Positions 8,085 to 16,753 of a stretch of DNA of 64,000 nucleotides are shown piece after piece. Origin of the DNA: Herminiimonas sp. KBW02 (GTDB lineage: Bacteria > Pseudomonadota > Gammaproteobacteria > Burkholderiales > Burkholderiaceae_D); NCBI RefSeq assembly GCF_003852535.1, contig NZ_QAJP01000008.1:378013-442012 (forward strand), given 5' to 3'. The notes beneath the pieces are model-generated. The model had not been told where the DNA came from. It saw nothing but the letters and a program-made list of their open reading frames with translations, and did no database searches. The position numbers and the translations under genes were made by a program. Within the stretch, counting starts at the first letter, position 1, and the number at the start of each line of letters is the position of its first letter.

Positions 8085-8762
8085 TTACTGACTGCGTGCT
8101 TGCTCCACTGCTGTATTGCTGCTGCGTGCATCGAAACGACCTTCATACAATTTATCGCCGTACTGCTGTGCAATCTGATCCAGCTTGACACGGCTTTGCG
8201 CTGCAAATGGCTGACGTGCGCTCATCACGGTCGCCATGTCCACCGATTCATAGGCTTGCAGGATTTCCTGGCCGACTGCATACAGCTGTGCATTCTTCGC
8301 TTCACATTGCGACACAGCCCTGGCTTGCGTGCTGGTGTCGAGCGCCAGGCGCTGACGTTCGGCTTCGGATGCACGTGCCAGCTTCAGCAACTCGTCATAA
8401 GCACCACGATACTGGGCGATCTGCGCATGAGCTTTGTCCAGTGCGGCCTGATTCTGCTGTTTGACGCCGCTGAGTTGCTCACGGGCCTTGCGTTCTGCCG
8501 CCTGGCTATTGCTCAGGTCCTTTTTGACCTTTTCAATATCTGCCGGAGTCGATGGCGCGGCTGCGCCACCCTTGAATGCCGCCAGCTCGTTCTGCGCCTG
8601 TTGCAACTGCGTGGTGGTAATCCGCAATTGCGCACGCAGTCGTTCTTCCATGCTTTGGTTTTGTGCCTGTGCCGCAGCGCTGGCCAGCATCACGACGATG
8701 GCAGTAGCCAAAGGTCGCAAGGTGGCAATACGTGCGCGGCCAGGGAGGATGTGTAGTGACAT
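8085..8762 (-). CDS. Periplasmic coiled-coil protein, unknown function
   Basis: The 225-residue protein has an N-terminal signal sequence ending AAAQAQ (about residue 34). Residues 36-135 are a nearly continuous heptad-rich coiled coil (MEERLRAQLRITTTQLQQAQNELAAFKGG and KARE/KQQNQAALDKAH), broken by one Pro-rich hinge. A less regular C-terminal helical part contains a single Cys (SQCEAKNAQLY). It lies 11 nt after the barrel gene, with GAGGACCCT before its ATG, so it is cotranscribed. It could span between the TonB complex and the outer membrane, but no family was recognised. Confidence 0.68.
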   Translation of the reverse strand: MSLHILPGRARIATLRPLATAIVVMLASAAAQAQNQSMEERLRAQLRITTTQLQQAQNELAAFKGGAAAPSTPADIEKVKKDLSNSQAAERKAREQLSGVKQQNQAALDKAHAQIAQYRGAYDELLKLARASEAERQRLALDTSTQARAVSQCEAKNAQLYAVGQEILQAYESVDMATVMSARQPFAAQSRVKLDQIAQQYGDKLYEGRFDARSSNTAVEQARSQ

Positions 8763-8773
8763 AGGGTCCTCGT

Positions 8774-10561
8774 TTAGAAGCGTGTGTTCAGCTCAAGCTG
8801 CATCACGTCGATAGCAAATGGCGAGCTATAGATGGATTTGCTCGACAACCAGCGACCACTCAGAGTAGTGTTTTTGTCGACGGCGTAGGTACCGCTGAGC
8901 GTGTAACCACGTGCATTGGTACCACCCAGGTGGAAGGACGAATCGTTGTAAGCGTCAGGCAAGGCATCCGGTTCGATATACTTGTAACCGGCCGACACAT
9001 TCCATTCGCCGCGTACGACCGGATTTGATTTACCCAGGGTCGCCTGCACCATGTAGGCATTGCCTCCGCTCTGGAAGTTGGCACGCGTATTGTTACCGGT
9101 CGAGTCGTAGTTGTTGAAGATACCGCCGCCTGCGCGTCGGAACATTTCATCTTCATCATAGGCAAGATTGCGGATGTAGTTGGCGTCCAGACGCAAGCCA
9201 TAGTCACCCAGCACCTTGGTTTCCCAACGTGCATTCAAGTCCAGCAACTGAAACTTGGAAGCCAGGCCCATGTATTGCGGCAACGGTGTATTCGCAGGAC
9301 CAGCCGGATTGAGTGCGATATTGCGCAACAGCATCAGGGTATTACCCTTTTGCATATAGGCAGGACGCGACCAGTCAGTGTTACAGGCGGTTGCACCGGC
9401 ATACAGAGCACATGGATCAGACAGCTTGCCGGTAATGTTCTGGAAGCTATAGTAAGCAACCGTACCACGCAGGCGATTGGTCGAATCCAGTTTCCAGTTC
9501 GCGCCTACTTGCGCCCCAAGCAGCCATTTGGTTTCACTGCGCATCTTGTCGGCGCTATTCTTCGGTGCGCTATCGGATGAATATTCCAGCGGAATAATAC
9601 CCAGCGTACCGAACATTGATAACGCTTCATTGCCGAGTTTTTTGTCGAATTGCGCAGCCACACCGTCAAAGTTCAAGTCGTTCGAGAACAACATGTCGGT
9701 CGAGACGAACGGATTACCGAAACGACCACCGGTGATCTTCAGCCAGTCTGTCGGACGGTTCGAAATCCAGGCCTGATCCAGCCAGATGTTTTTCTTGTTC
9801 AGACCACCGCCCAGGGTCTGGGTTGTGGAAACCGGATTGTCATCGCTACCCGTTGCCAGACGCACACCGGCGCTGGTGGTATCCGAGATCTCAGCAATCA
9901 CACCAAAGCGGGCGCGCACACGCCAGAGATTTTTGCGGTCCTGACGCGTATTCAGCATCGGTGGCAAACCGGCAGTGGTATTGGTATTTACGTCATACGG
10001 ACTGCCTGCATTAATCGCCGCGTAGTCTGCCAGATTCAGGTTGTCGTTATAACGACCGTAGTAGCGTGATTCATTACGCAAACGCATATCGCCTTCGATA
10101 CGGATGCGCTTGGTCCATTCCGGTGTTTCATTCGGTGCTGCCCAGCCTTCGGTACGGGCTTGTGCCATGACCTGGCCTTTGACTTCATCACGGATCTGGT
10201 CACGTACGGTTTGCGAGATATACGGTACGCGTACATCACCCGCTTCCGGACGCATCGCCGCAGTACCTGCCACCGGCGCGGCGGCTGCCGTAGCTGCAGC
10301 AACCTGGCGTTGTGCCTGCTGCGCTGCCATCGCTTCGGTTTGCGCCTGTGCCAGCAAGGCTTCGCCGACATCTTTGTTCAAAGTACCGCTCTGAATCAGG
10401 CCACGGATCAGCTTGACCATCGCGCTTTCGGCCGGTGCTGCGGTTTGTGCATGCGCCGCGCCAGTCGCCATCAGCAGGGCAACGGCCGAAGCAATCGCCA
10501 GGTTCTGCACGGATTTGCGTGCCGGGAGGCTGCGGCCCCGTGGATTAGATAAATAATTCAT
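8774..10561 (-). CDS. Outer-membrane porin-like beta-barrel with N-terminal helical region
   Basis: From Met at 10561 the protein has 595 residues: signal peptide to about residue 39 (GAAHAQ), a helical Ala/Gln-rich segment (to about 115), then about 450 residues of alternating beta strands (WTKRIRIEGDMRLRNESRYYGR, WLKITGGRFGNPF, YGLRLDANYIRNL) ending in MQLELNTRF. The C-terminal Phe is the usual outer-membrane assembly signal. It resembles the 'putative porin' family. An in-frame ATG at 10612 overlaps the tonB stop (ATGA), but the signal peptide and GAAAGAAAG site favour 10561. Downstream of exbB-exbD-tonB, it may be the partner energised by that complex (inference), although no TonB box or plug was seen. 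Confidence 0.82.
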   Translation of the reverse strand: MNYLSNPRGRSLPARKSVQNLAIASAVALLMATGAAHAQTAAPAESAMVKLIRGLIQSGTLNKDVGEALLAQAQTEAMAAQQAQRQVAAATAAAAPVAGTAAMRPEAGDVRVPYISQTVRDQIRDEVKGQVMAQARTEGWAAPNETPEWTKRIRIEGDMRLRNESRYYGRYNDNLNLADYAAINAGSPYDVNTNTTAGLPPMLNTRQDRKNLWRVRARFGVIAEISDTTSAGVRLATGSDDNPVSTTQTLGGGLNKKNIWLDQAWISNRPTDWLKITGGRFGNPFVSTDMLFSNDLNFDGVAAQFDKKLGNEALSMFGTLGIIPLEYSSDSAPKNSADKMRSETKWLLGAQVGANWKLDSTNRLRGTVAYYSFQNITGKLSDPCALYAGATACNTDWSRPAYMQKGNTLMLLRNIALNPAGPANTPLPQYMGLASKFQLLDLNARWETKVLGDYGLRLDANYIRNLAYDEDEMFRRAGGGIFNNYDSTGNNTRANFQSGGNAYMVQATLGKSNPVVRGEWNVSAGYKYIEPDALPDAYNDSSFHLGGTNARGYTLSGTYAVDKNTTLSGRWLSSKSIYSSPFAIDVMQLELNTRF

Positions 10562-10608
10562 GCTTTCTTTCACCAATTGAAATGAAATGGAATGGTTGTC
10601 AGGCTTCG

Positions 10609-11301
10609 TCATGGACGACGCCCCTTGATCGTCATGCGTGCCGGGAAACGTTGGGTCGCAGGTGGTCGTACATCACTGCGGAAATCACGCACCATCGCCA
10701 GCACCGCCTCATCGATTTGCGTATTACCCGTGCTTTGTACAAGTTCCGCCCGCGTTGCTTTACCGTCTGCATCCAGCCAGAGGTTGATGCGGATTTCCTG
10801 GAAGGCCAGCGTGCGGGTACGCGGATCACGGGCGAATGCCTGTTGCACTGCATTCCCGATGTAACCGGCATACGAACCCATGCCGCCACCGCCCCCCGTC
10901 GAGCCACCGCCACGTCCGGCAGCAATGCCGAAGGAATCAGTACCCGCTTGCGCCGCACCGTCTATCGTTACCGGGTCGCCAGCATCCGGTGCAGGAGTCG
11001 GCGAGTCGGCAGGTGCTTCCTGCGGATTGGTGGTCGGTTCAGGCGGTGCTTCCGGCTGTACCTTCTCCGGCTCCGGTTCCGGCAACTTCTCCGGCTCTGG
11101 TGGCGGCGGCGGCGGTGGCGGCAACATCAGCATCGGGGTGGCAGCCACCTCACGCTTGGTGCTCGCCGTACCCGACACCAGATACCAGACGACCGCTACC
11201 AGCACGACCAGAATGAATCCGCCTATCGCATAACCGCCCCAGCGGCGCCATAAATCGGCAGTCCGCGAGCTTCGGTGAGAACTTAAATGAAGGCGATTCA
11301 C
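10609..11301 (-). CDS. TonB-like energy transducer
   Basis: The 230-residue protein has one N-terminal membrane anchor (about 26-46, IGGFILVVLVAVVWYLV), a Pro/Glu-rich periplasmic spacer (about 58-105, with a run of prolines then PEPEKLPEPEPEK), a Gly-rich linker, and a TonB C-terminal domain (about 140-225, FQEIRINLWLDADGKATRAELVQSTGN). It couples the proton-motive force harvested by ExbB/ExbD to an outer-membrane client. GTG start with AAGGGGG just upstream, 10 bp after exbD. This is a locus-specific TonB, probably dedicated to the tps system. Confidence 0.92.
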   Translation of the reverse strand: MNRLHLSSHRSSRTADLWRRWGGYAIGGFILVVLVAVVWYLVSGTASTKREVAATPMLMLPPPPPPPPEPEKLPEPEPEKVQPEAPPEPTTNPQEAPADSPTPAPDAGDPVTIDGAAQAGTDSFGIAAGRGGGSTGGGGGMGSYAGYIGNAVQQAFARDPRTRTLAFQEIRINLWLDADGKATRAELVQSTGNTQIDEAVLAMVRDFRSDVRPPATQRFPARMTIKGRRP

Positions 11302-11311
11302 GTTAGCCCCC

Positions 11312-11722
11312 TTAAGCCGCTTTACCGGTCACGAGGCCGATCTGGTTGAGCTCGATGCGACGTAGCAGATCCAATACCTCCACTACCTTCGCGTACTGCA
11401 CCGATGCATCACCGCGCACGATCACCGGGAAATCCGGTGTCAGTGCTTTCTCGGTACGCAGGCGTTCTTCGAGTTCCGGCAAGGTCACCGGAAATGCATC
11501 GAGGAATACCTGACCTGCGTTATCGATGGTGATAGCTTTGGTCTTCGGTTTTTCCAGTGCTACCGATGAACTCGCCTTCGGCAAGTCAACCTTGATGCCA
11601 GGGATGCTGGCATTGCTGGTCAGGATAAAGATCACCAACACCACCAGCAGCACGTCAACAAAAGGCGTGATGTTGATGCCGCCGGCACGTTTTTTTGTGC
11701 CGAATTTGGCTGCGTTTGCCAT
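11312..11722 (-). CDS. exbD: ExbD-type proton-channel protein
   Basis: The 136-residue protein has the ExbD/TolR layout: a short cytoplasmic N-terminus (AAKFGTKKRAGGINITPF), one membrane helix (about 18-40, with the proton-path Asp in FVDVLLVVLVIF), and a periplasmic domain (about 60-130). The start at 11722 is chosen because GAGGAG lies 9 nt upstream and the N-terminus is canonical; a longer reading to 11872 would overlap exbB heavily. It works with the ExbB fusion protein and TonB encoded on either side. Confidence 0.94.
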   Translation of the reverse strand: MANAAKFGTKKRAGGINITPFVDVLLVVLVIFILTSNASIPGIKVDLPKASSSVALEKPKTKAITIDNAGQVFLDAFPVTLPELEERLRTEKALTPDFPVIVRGDASVQYAKVVEVLDLLRRIELNQIGLVTGKAA

Positions 11723-11735
11723 AGTTATCTGCTCC

Positions 11736-13511
11736 TCAAGCCTGGCGCAGGGTAGCGCGAGCTTGACGGCCTTCGCCCTGCTCTTCAGCCAGGCGGGTAG
11801 CAAATTCGTCGACGAATACCGCCATGTCGGCGCCGATCGCATCGGAACGCGAAGCCAGCCAGTTGTAGCCAAACAGCGCAGGAATCGCGACGCCCAGGCC
11901 AGCCGCAGTACACAACAGCGCTGCCGCCATACCTGGTGCCACCGAGTTGATGTCCACTGCGCCAGCCATCGCTGCCACCACGAACACCAGCATGATGCCG
12001 ATGACGGTACCGAACAGACCTACGTAAGGCGCACCTTCAATCGCGGTCGACAACCAGTTCATGCGGTGCGACATACGTTCGTTTTCACGCACCATCACGC
12101 CGTCCATTGCTGCACGGATCGCGCTGATGGTTGCATTCGATACGGCATTGAGGTCATAGCCACGATCATGGCGACGGCGCATTTCATCCACCGCAACCTT
12201 GTACAGACGCCACAGCGACGAATCGGCTTTCACGTCTTGCGGCAATTTGCTGCTGTTAGCCAATTGATCGAGCGGTGCACCTGCGGTTTCACGGAAGTGA
12301 TCCATGAAAACAGCATTGGCACGCGAGATCGCAGCGTAGTTACGACCTTTGCTGATCATGATGGCCCACGACAACACCATCATCACACCCAGAATGATCA
12401 CCACCAGCCACGCATCCAGCGGCATCGCTGCCAGGATGTAACCAAAGTGGCTCTTGCCTGCCTGTTGTTCATCGCTGCCAAATACTGCCAGGCGCGATTC
12501 CGCACCTTGCGACACGGCGTCAGCCAGCAACACGGTATCGCTGCGTGCCACCTTGGACAGGCGCACTTCATCAATCGCGCCTATGAACGGGGTCATCGCT
12601 GCCGATTGTGGTGTGGTATCTGCACCGATGGCTGCTGCGGTATTCAATGCCGGCATGCTGGCTTCCAGCGATGCGCTAGCACGGCCACCGACGTGCAGCG
12701 TGACGTTTTTGCCATCAGCTGTCACTGCCAGGTGCGACCATAGCCCGGCCTGGATAGGCTGACCTGGTTTGCTGCGCTGACCATTGACCTGAACGAAAGG
12801 CACACCCTGATCGATACCAAGCAGGAATTCACGGCCGCCGTCGCGACGTGCATAGATCACTTGCTGTGCGCCCAGCTGTTCCGGACGTACCCAGACCGAG
12901 AAGGTAAACGCGCCGCCTGCTTCCTGCGTCAGCGATGGTGCAGCTGGCAGCATCAATGGTGTGCCGCTCAGTTTCGCGCCCTTGCCAATGACAGTACCGT
13001 CTATGCTGACGACTGCGGTTTGTGCATTGTTGCCGTAAGCAGTGGTATCGCGCGGTGGGGTTGCTGCTTCCGCAAAGTGATACACCAGTGTGTAGTCAGG
13101 ATCGAAAGTACGCTGGCCATTGCCGGATGCCGGTGCCTTCGGGTTACCGTAGTACATCCAGACTTGCTGTGGCGCACCCGCTGGCAATGCAGGCATATCT
13201 ACCCACACCAGTGCGATGCCGAGCAAAGGATCGAATTGTTCGATCTGATGGTTCAGCACAGTCTTGTCGTCGCCTGCCACAAAGCGCAGGTCGGCACCGG
13301 TGTCGCTGACGCCTTCAAAGCTGAAGTTACCGGTATGCAGGCGCACCAATACTGGTGTGCGACCAGCGTCGCCACCCAAAGCGCCGCCTTGCGGACCCGC
13401 GTCGACGGTGATCGGCTTGCGGTAAGCCCAGTCAGGTTGCCACCAGGCGTGTGCCAGGTTGGGCAAGAGCGTGCTCAGCATGGTGAGCGTAAGTAAAAGA
13501 ATGCGTCGCAT
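11736..13511 (-). CDS. DUF2341/LamG-ExbB fusion, MotA/TolQ/ExbB proton-channel protein
   Basis: The 591-residue protein is far longer than normal ExbB (about 240). Signal peptide 1-22 (LAHAWW), then a DUF2341 domain (about 23-125, WAYRKPITVDAG), a LamG/concanavalin-like domain (about 150-330, FTFSVWVRPEQ and IGAIDEVRLSKVARSD), a first membrane helix near 365-385, and the ExbB/TolQ channel core (about 470-580, EGAPYVGLFGTVIGIMLVFVV and AAALLCTAAGLGVAIPALFGYNWL). The periplasmic N-terminal half could bind a carbohydrate or protein ligand and sense or gate the channel (inference). CGGAGAA precedes the ATG. Its neighbours are tpsB upstream and exbD downstream. Confidence 0.9.
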   Translation of the reverse strand: MRRILLLTLTMLSTLLPNLAHAWWQPDWAYRKPITVDAGPQGGALGGDAGRTPVLVRLHTGNFSFEGVSDTGADLRFVAGDDKTVLNHQIEQFDPLLGIALVWVDMPALPAGAPQQVWMYYGNPKAPASGNGQRTFDPDYTLVYHFAEAATPPRDTTAYGNNAQTAVVSIDGTVIGKGAKLSGTPLMLPAAPSLTQEAGGAFTFSVWVRPEQLGAQQVIYARRDGGREFLLGIDQGVPFVQVNGQRSKPGQPIQAGLWSHLAVTADGKNVTLHVGGRASASLEASMPALNTAAAIGADTTPQSAAMTPFIGAIDEVRLSKVARSDTVLLADAVSQGAESRLAVFGSDEQQAGKSHFGYILAAMPLDAWLVVIILGVMMVLSWAIMISKGRNYAAISRANAVFMDHFRETAGAPLDQLANSSKLPQDVKADSSLWRLYKVAVDEMRRRHDRGYDLNAVSNATISAIRAAMDGVMVRENERMSHRMNWLSTAIEGAPYVGLFGTVIGIMLVFVVAAMAGAVDINSVAPGMAAALLCTAAGLGVAIPALFGYNWLASRSDAIGADMAVFVDEFATRLAEEQGEGRQARATLRQA

Positions 13512-13593
13512 AACAGTAGTTCTCCGAAAACTCGTCTAAAAATAAAAGGGATGTGCGCTGCTTGTTTGAAAAAGAGCTATCAATAAATCTCGC

Positions 13594-15246
13594 TCAATAA
13601 CTGGCATTGAGACTAAAGTTCACGCGCGTATCGTGCTTCTCGGTGCGCGGTCCTGACTTCAACGGATAGCCGACATCGACTCGTCCGCTGACTTGTTCGC
13701 CGAGGCGGAAGCTGGTACCGATACCCACCGATGCCAGCGTGAAAAGGTCTTGCTGTTCGATCAGCGGATCGCGCAGCTTCAGTCTGGACGCATCGCCAAA
13801 TGCATAGACACGCCAGTTTTCGACCCAGGGATTGAGGTAAGTCAGAGATTTGCTGCGCAGTTCCAGCGAGCCGACCACACCGTAGTCGCCAGTGGTTTCT
13901 GCTGACAGGTAACCGCGTACCGAATTCATGCCGCCGGCAGCAATCTGTTCACCGGATACCAGCGGCGAATCGGTCAGCTGACCAGCGAAACGGAAGCCGA
14001 TCTGCGCGTCATTCTCAAAGTTGTACGAGCCATTCAGGTCGGCTTTGAGCACCATGAAGTTAGGTTTGGCTTCATAACGTTTGTAGCGGAATGCTTTCTC
14101 ATCGCTGCCGTAACCAAACAGGCTGCGGGTACCGGCCAACATCGTCAGGCCGATGCTGTACTGGCTACGCTCGTTTTGCACAAAGCCCATATAACCAAGC
14201 GTGATCGGTGCATATTTCAAAGGCACCTTGTCGCCGCTTCCGCCTAGTTGCAGAGCTTCTTCATTGTTTTTGAAGTCCACGCCGACGCTCATGGTGTGCC
14301 ACCAGTTACCGGTGTTCGGTACGGTATAAGTCGCCTTGAAGCCGACCGCATAACCTTTACCGAGCACGGTGGTGCCGCCAACGGTAGAGACCGTGCTGTC
14401 CGATTTATAGCCGGACGCATCCAGCGTCCAGTTGCTGTTTCGCAGCGGCGCGGTATAGGAACCCGACCACACTTTGGTCTGATTCAGGTCTTGCGGCGTA
14501 CCGAAAAAACTCAGCGAAGCACTATGTCCGAGCTGCCACAGGTTGTCGTGACCGATGGACGCAGTGGCACGCAATTCCTTGGTATCGGCGCTGTAATCGT
14601 TGTTCAGGCCAGCACTGGCGCGCCATGGGCTGCTGTCGTCCACTTTCAAATCAACATCCATGGTGCCGGGCAAAGCGCCCTGCTTGACCAAGGGCATGAC
14701 CTGACGCTTGGCGCTGCGGTTCAATGTAGTCAGTTGGGCTTGTGCCAGATTGAAGTCAGGCACTTTGCCTTCCTGCAGCGCAGGCACCTGTTCACGTACT
14801 TCCAGCGGCGAGTTGTATTGCGCACCGACGACGCGCACACGACCGACCTTGGTTTCATTGACCTGCAGATAGACCACACCGCCAGTTACCTGCTGCTCCG
14901 GCAAATCGACATACACCGATTGGTAACCGCGGGCGTTATAAGCCGACAACAAGGCATCGCGTGCATTTTCGACATCCTTCATCGTGCGCTTGGGGCCGAG
15001 GTAAGGCGTGACTGCCAACTCAATGGTGCGTGCATCCAGCACGCTGTTGCCACGTACGATGTATTCGTTGATATCTACCCTGGGTGCGTTGTCAGCGTCA
15101 GAAGCAGCCGCTTCGCTTGCTGCCGCATCTGTCGTACCCACCGACTGCGCCATGACCGCGCCATGCAAACCCAGCGCCAGCACAGCCAGGCAAATTGCCT
15201 TCAGTCGGAGTGGCTGTTCATTCCGGTTTTTCTTCACGTCACACAT
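13594..15246 (-). CDS. TpsB/ShlB-type two-partner secretion outer-membrane transporter
   Basis: The 550-residue protein has a signal peptide (to about 34, GAVMAQ), a POTRA pair (about 54-205, DINEYIVRGNSVLDARTIELAV, then YQSVYVDLPEQQVTGGVVYLQV), and a C-terminal 16-strand FhaC/ShlB barrel (about 210-550) with VRGY-type (NSVRGYLSAET) and GDASRLKL motifs. It exports the TpsA protein across the outer membrane, with the client 10 kb downstream on the same strand. It is the first gene of a long collinear run. The ATG has only a weak ribosome-binding site (AGGGATTGAG, distant); a GTG three codons later is an alternative. Confidence 0.93.
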   Translation of the reverse strand: MCDVKKNRNEQPLRLKAICLAVLALGLHGAVMAQSVGTTDAAASEAAASDADNAPRVDINEYIVRGNSVLDARTIELAVTPYLGPKRTMKDVENARDALLSAYNARGYQSVYVDLPEQQVTGGVVYLQVNETKVGRVRVVGAQYNSPLEVREQVPALQEGKVPDFNLAQAQLTTLNRSAKRQVMPLVKQGALPGTMDVDLKVDDSSPWRASAGLNNDYSADTKELRATASIGHDNLWQLGHSASLSFFGTPQDLNQTKVWSGSYTAPLRNSNWTLDASGYKSDSTVSTVGGTTVLGKGYAVGFKATYTVPNTGNWWHTMSVGVDFKNNEEALQLGGSGDKVPLKYAPITLGYMGFVQNERSQYSIGLTMLAGTRSLFGYGSDEKAFRYKRYEAKPNFMVLKADLNGSYNFENDAQIGFRFAGQLTDSPLVSGEQIAAGGMNSVRGYLSAETTGDYGVVGSLELRSKSLTYLNPWVENWRVYAFGDASRLKLRDPLIEQQDLFTLASVGIGTSFRLGEQVSGRVDVGYPLKSGPRTEKHDTRVNFSLNASY

Positions 15247-15633
15247 GTGTTGAACTCAATCCCTAAAATCAAACTTGTCTTTACTTCCCTGCATCGATTG
15301 CTAGCGCGTGCTTTGCAGGGCCGTCATGTCTGTGTACTGATGCCTAGACGGTTGACACTTGCAACAACTGTCGTTTGTCATCAAATGTTCATAATTCTTT
15401 TTCGTGACAAAGAAGATGCAAGACTGTCCGCACTCATCTGAAGTCATCGCGCTGTCATATATCGATGACAATGAGACGCTGGGTTTCGACGGGAGGTGGC
15501 GCTGCGACGGACAGCGCAGATTTAAAGGCGTTTACGCCCTGGTAAAGTCAGAGGCTAAAAACAGAAGGCAATAGTCGGCGGTAGAGATACCGGTCTCGCA
15601 CCATCGCAGCGGAGATAGAAACGTACAAACAGA

Positions 15634-15667
15634 AAGATAACGTCGGAATATGACTATGCCGTGACAG
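15634..15667 (-). promoter_or_regulatory. Pho-box-like promoter facing tpsB
   Basis: On the minus strand, CTGTCAC-GGCA-TAGTCAT (15667-15650) is followed after exactly 10 nt by TATCTT (15639-15634). Half-sites match CTGTCAT in 6 and 5 of 7 positions. The 23-base block 15667-15645 shares 20 bases with the element at 6151-6129, and the -10 spacing is the same. The predicted start is near 15627. Confidence 0.6.
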
Positions 15668-15701
15668 TCATAGGGCATCTGGATTTCAAAAATCGGAGAT
15701 A

Positions 15702-15720
15702 GTCGTGTCACCGACACGAC
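15702..15720. promoter_or_regulatory. Perfect inverted repeat, possible operator
   Basis: GTCGTGTC and GACACGAC are perfect 8-bp arms around ACC. The site lies 67 bp before the start of the secreted-protein gene at 15787 and 35 bp beyond the Pho-like box on the tpsB side. The symmetry suits a dimeric regulator, whose identity is not known. Confidence 0.35.
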
Positions 15721-15786
15721 ATATGGATTTGCTAGCATGCGCAAACACACCTTCGTCCACGCAGCACAGGATAGAAAGAAAAGACC

Positions 15787-16137
15787 ATGCGCACATACCC
15801 ATTACTATCGCTGGCAGCTATCGGATTATTCACTGCAGGCTGGCTGCATGCAGCAGAACCTGCCGCCGTTCCTGCAAGCAAAGCGGGTAAAGCCGAGTTG
15901 GCTTGCGTCGAAGTGGAAGTCGATGGCGTACGCACACCATCGTATAACTGCCTAAGTCAGAAGCTGCAGCCGAAAATAACGCCTACCAATCCAAACGCAC
16001 CTCAAATGGGATCAGAAGCCATTATCCAGCGTCCATCAAATCAACTGGGTGTATTCAACCGCGCTGCGACCAGCAATCGCATGGGCAATACCTTCGGCAC
16101 CTCGGTGTATCCGCAGCGCCCGCCTGAGAAGCCATAA
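15787..16137 (+). CDS. Small secreted protein of unknown function
   Basis: The 116-residue protein has a clear signal peptide (about 1-22, ending LHAAEP). The mature part has two cysteines in ELACVEVEVDGVRTPSYNCLSQKL, which could form one disulfide, followed by a Pro/Asn-rich, probably unstructured tail (PTNPNAPQMGSE, YPQRPPEKP). AGGATAGAAAG precedes the ATG. It is transcribed divergently from tpsB and could share regulation with it. No function was recognised. Confidence 0.7.
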   Translation: MRTYPLLSLAAIGLFTAGWLHAAEPAAVPASKAGKAELACVEVEVDGVRTPSYNCLSQKLQPKITPTNPNAPQMGSEAIIQRPSNQLGVFNRAATSNRMGNTFGTSVYPQRPPEKP

Positions 16138-16753
16138 GCTAAAGATGTAAATATAAAAAGTGCTGCCTGATACTGAAGCTGGTTCAGTCATTGAAAGGTG
16201 GCGGCCATCATCACCTTCTGGAATTGGTACCGGTATATTTTCGAACCGCCGGCTCCGGTATGGTCATGCATATGTTCACGACATCACTGACGTAACCCCG
16301 TTAAACAATGTCGCCAGATTACAGGTGCATATCGCGCTTTACAACGAAGTCTTTCCAATAAGCTTATGCATCCTGTAACGCAATTCTTGCGTTGATCTGC
16401 ACGCCACGACTGTTAGTCTGCACGTATTTATTTTTCAAATATCGACATGCGAAAAGATTCGTTTTGCATATGCAAAGCTAATGTGATCATTGCGCTTCCT
16501 TATCTGTTCATCGCTCATTAGCTTACAAGCAAATGATGAATCAAGGTATGGCAGCTCCACCAGAAGACACATAGCCTGCTCCATGCTAACGCTATCGGCC
16601 TTACTCTCAGCAGTCGGGTTCTGATCAGTTTTATCCGGCACTCACGTCAGGGTAGCCGATGGAAAATCCGCCGTCTTATGTGGACGACATGACGGACACA
16701 ATCTGCATGTCGACGAATAGCTGCCTGTTAACTATCAATCACAGGATACGCTC
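16138..16753. other. Intergenic region without a convincing gene
   Basis: About 600 bp between the secreted-protein gene and the Bug gene. A minus-strand frame at 16435-16641 (GTG start, 68 codons) has no ribosome-binding site or recognisable motif and is not accepted. Near the right end, CGACATG (16685-16691) and CATGTCG (16706-16712) form an inverted pair 21 bp apart, a possible operator for the downstream operon. Confidence 0.4.

Larger units (their letters stand above)
15247..15786. other. Divergent regulatory region between tpsB and a secreted-protein gene
   Basis: This 540-bp stretch has no convincing gene. It holds the Pho-box-like promoter facing tpsB (15634-15667), a perfect inverted repeat GTCGTGTC-ACC-GACACGAC (15702-15720), an inverted pair TGTCAT/ATGACA (15452-15469) with a 6-bp spacer, and CGTCTAGG on the minus strand 97 bp before tpsB. 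If the Pho-type promoter is used, the tpsB leader is about 380 nt. Confidence 0.55.

Noticed and set aside
11526-15441. Plus-strand frames of 397-405 codons at 11526-12743 and 14248-15441
   Set aside because: Antisense to exbD/exbB and tpsB, which have clear domains, signal peptides and ribosome-binding sites. The antisense products are His- and Cys-rich and unlike any family.
16435-16641. 68-codon minus-strand frame with GTG start
   Set aside because: No ribosome-binding site, no recognisable motif, and no collinear neighbours.
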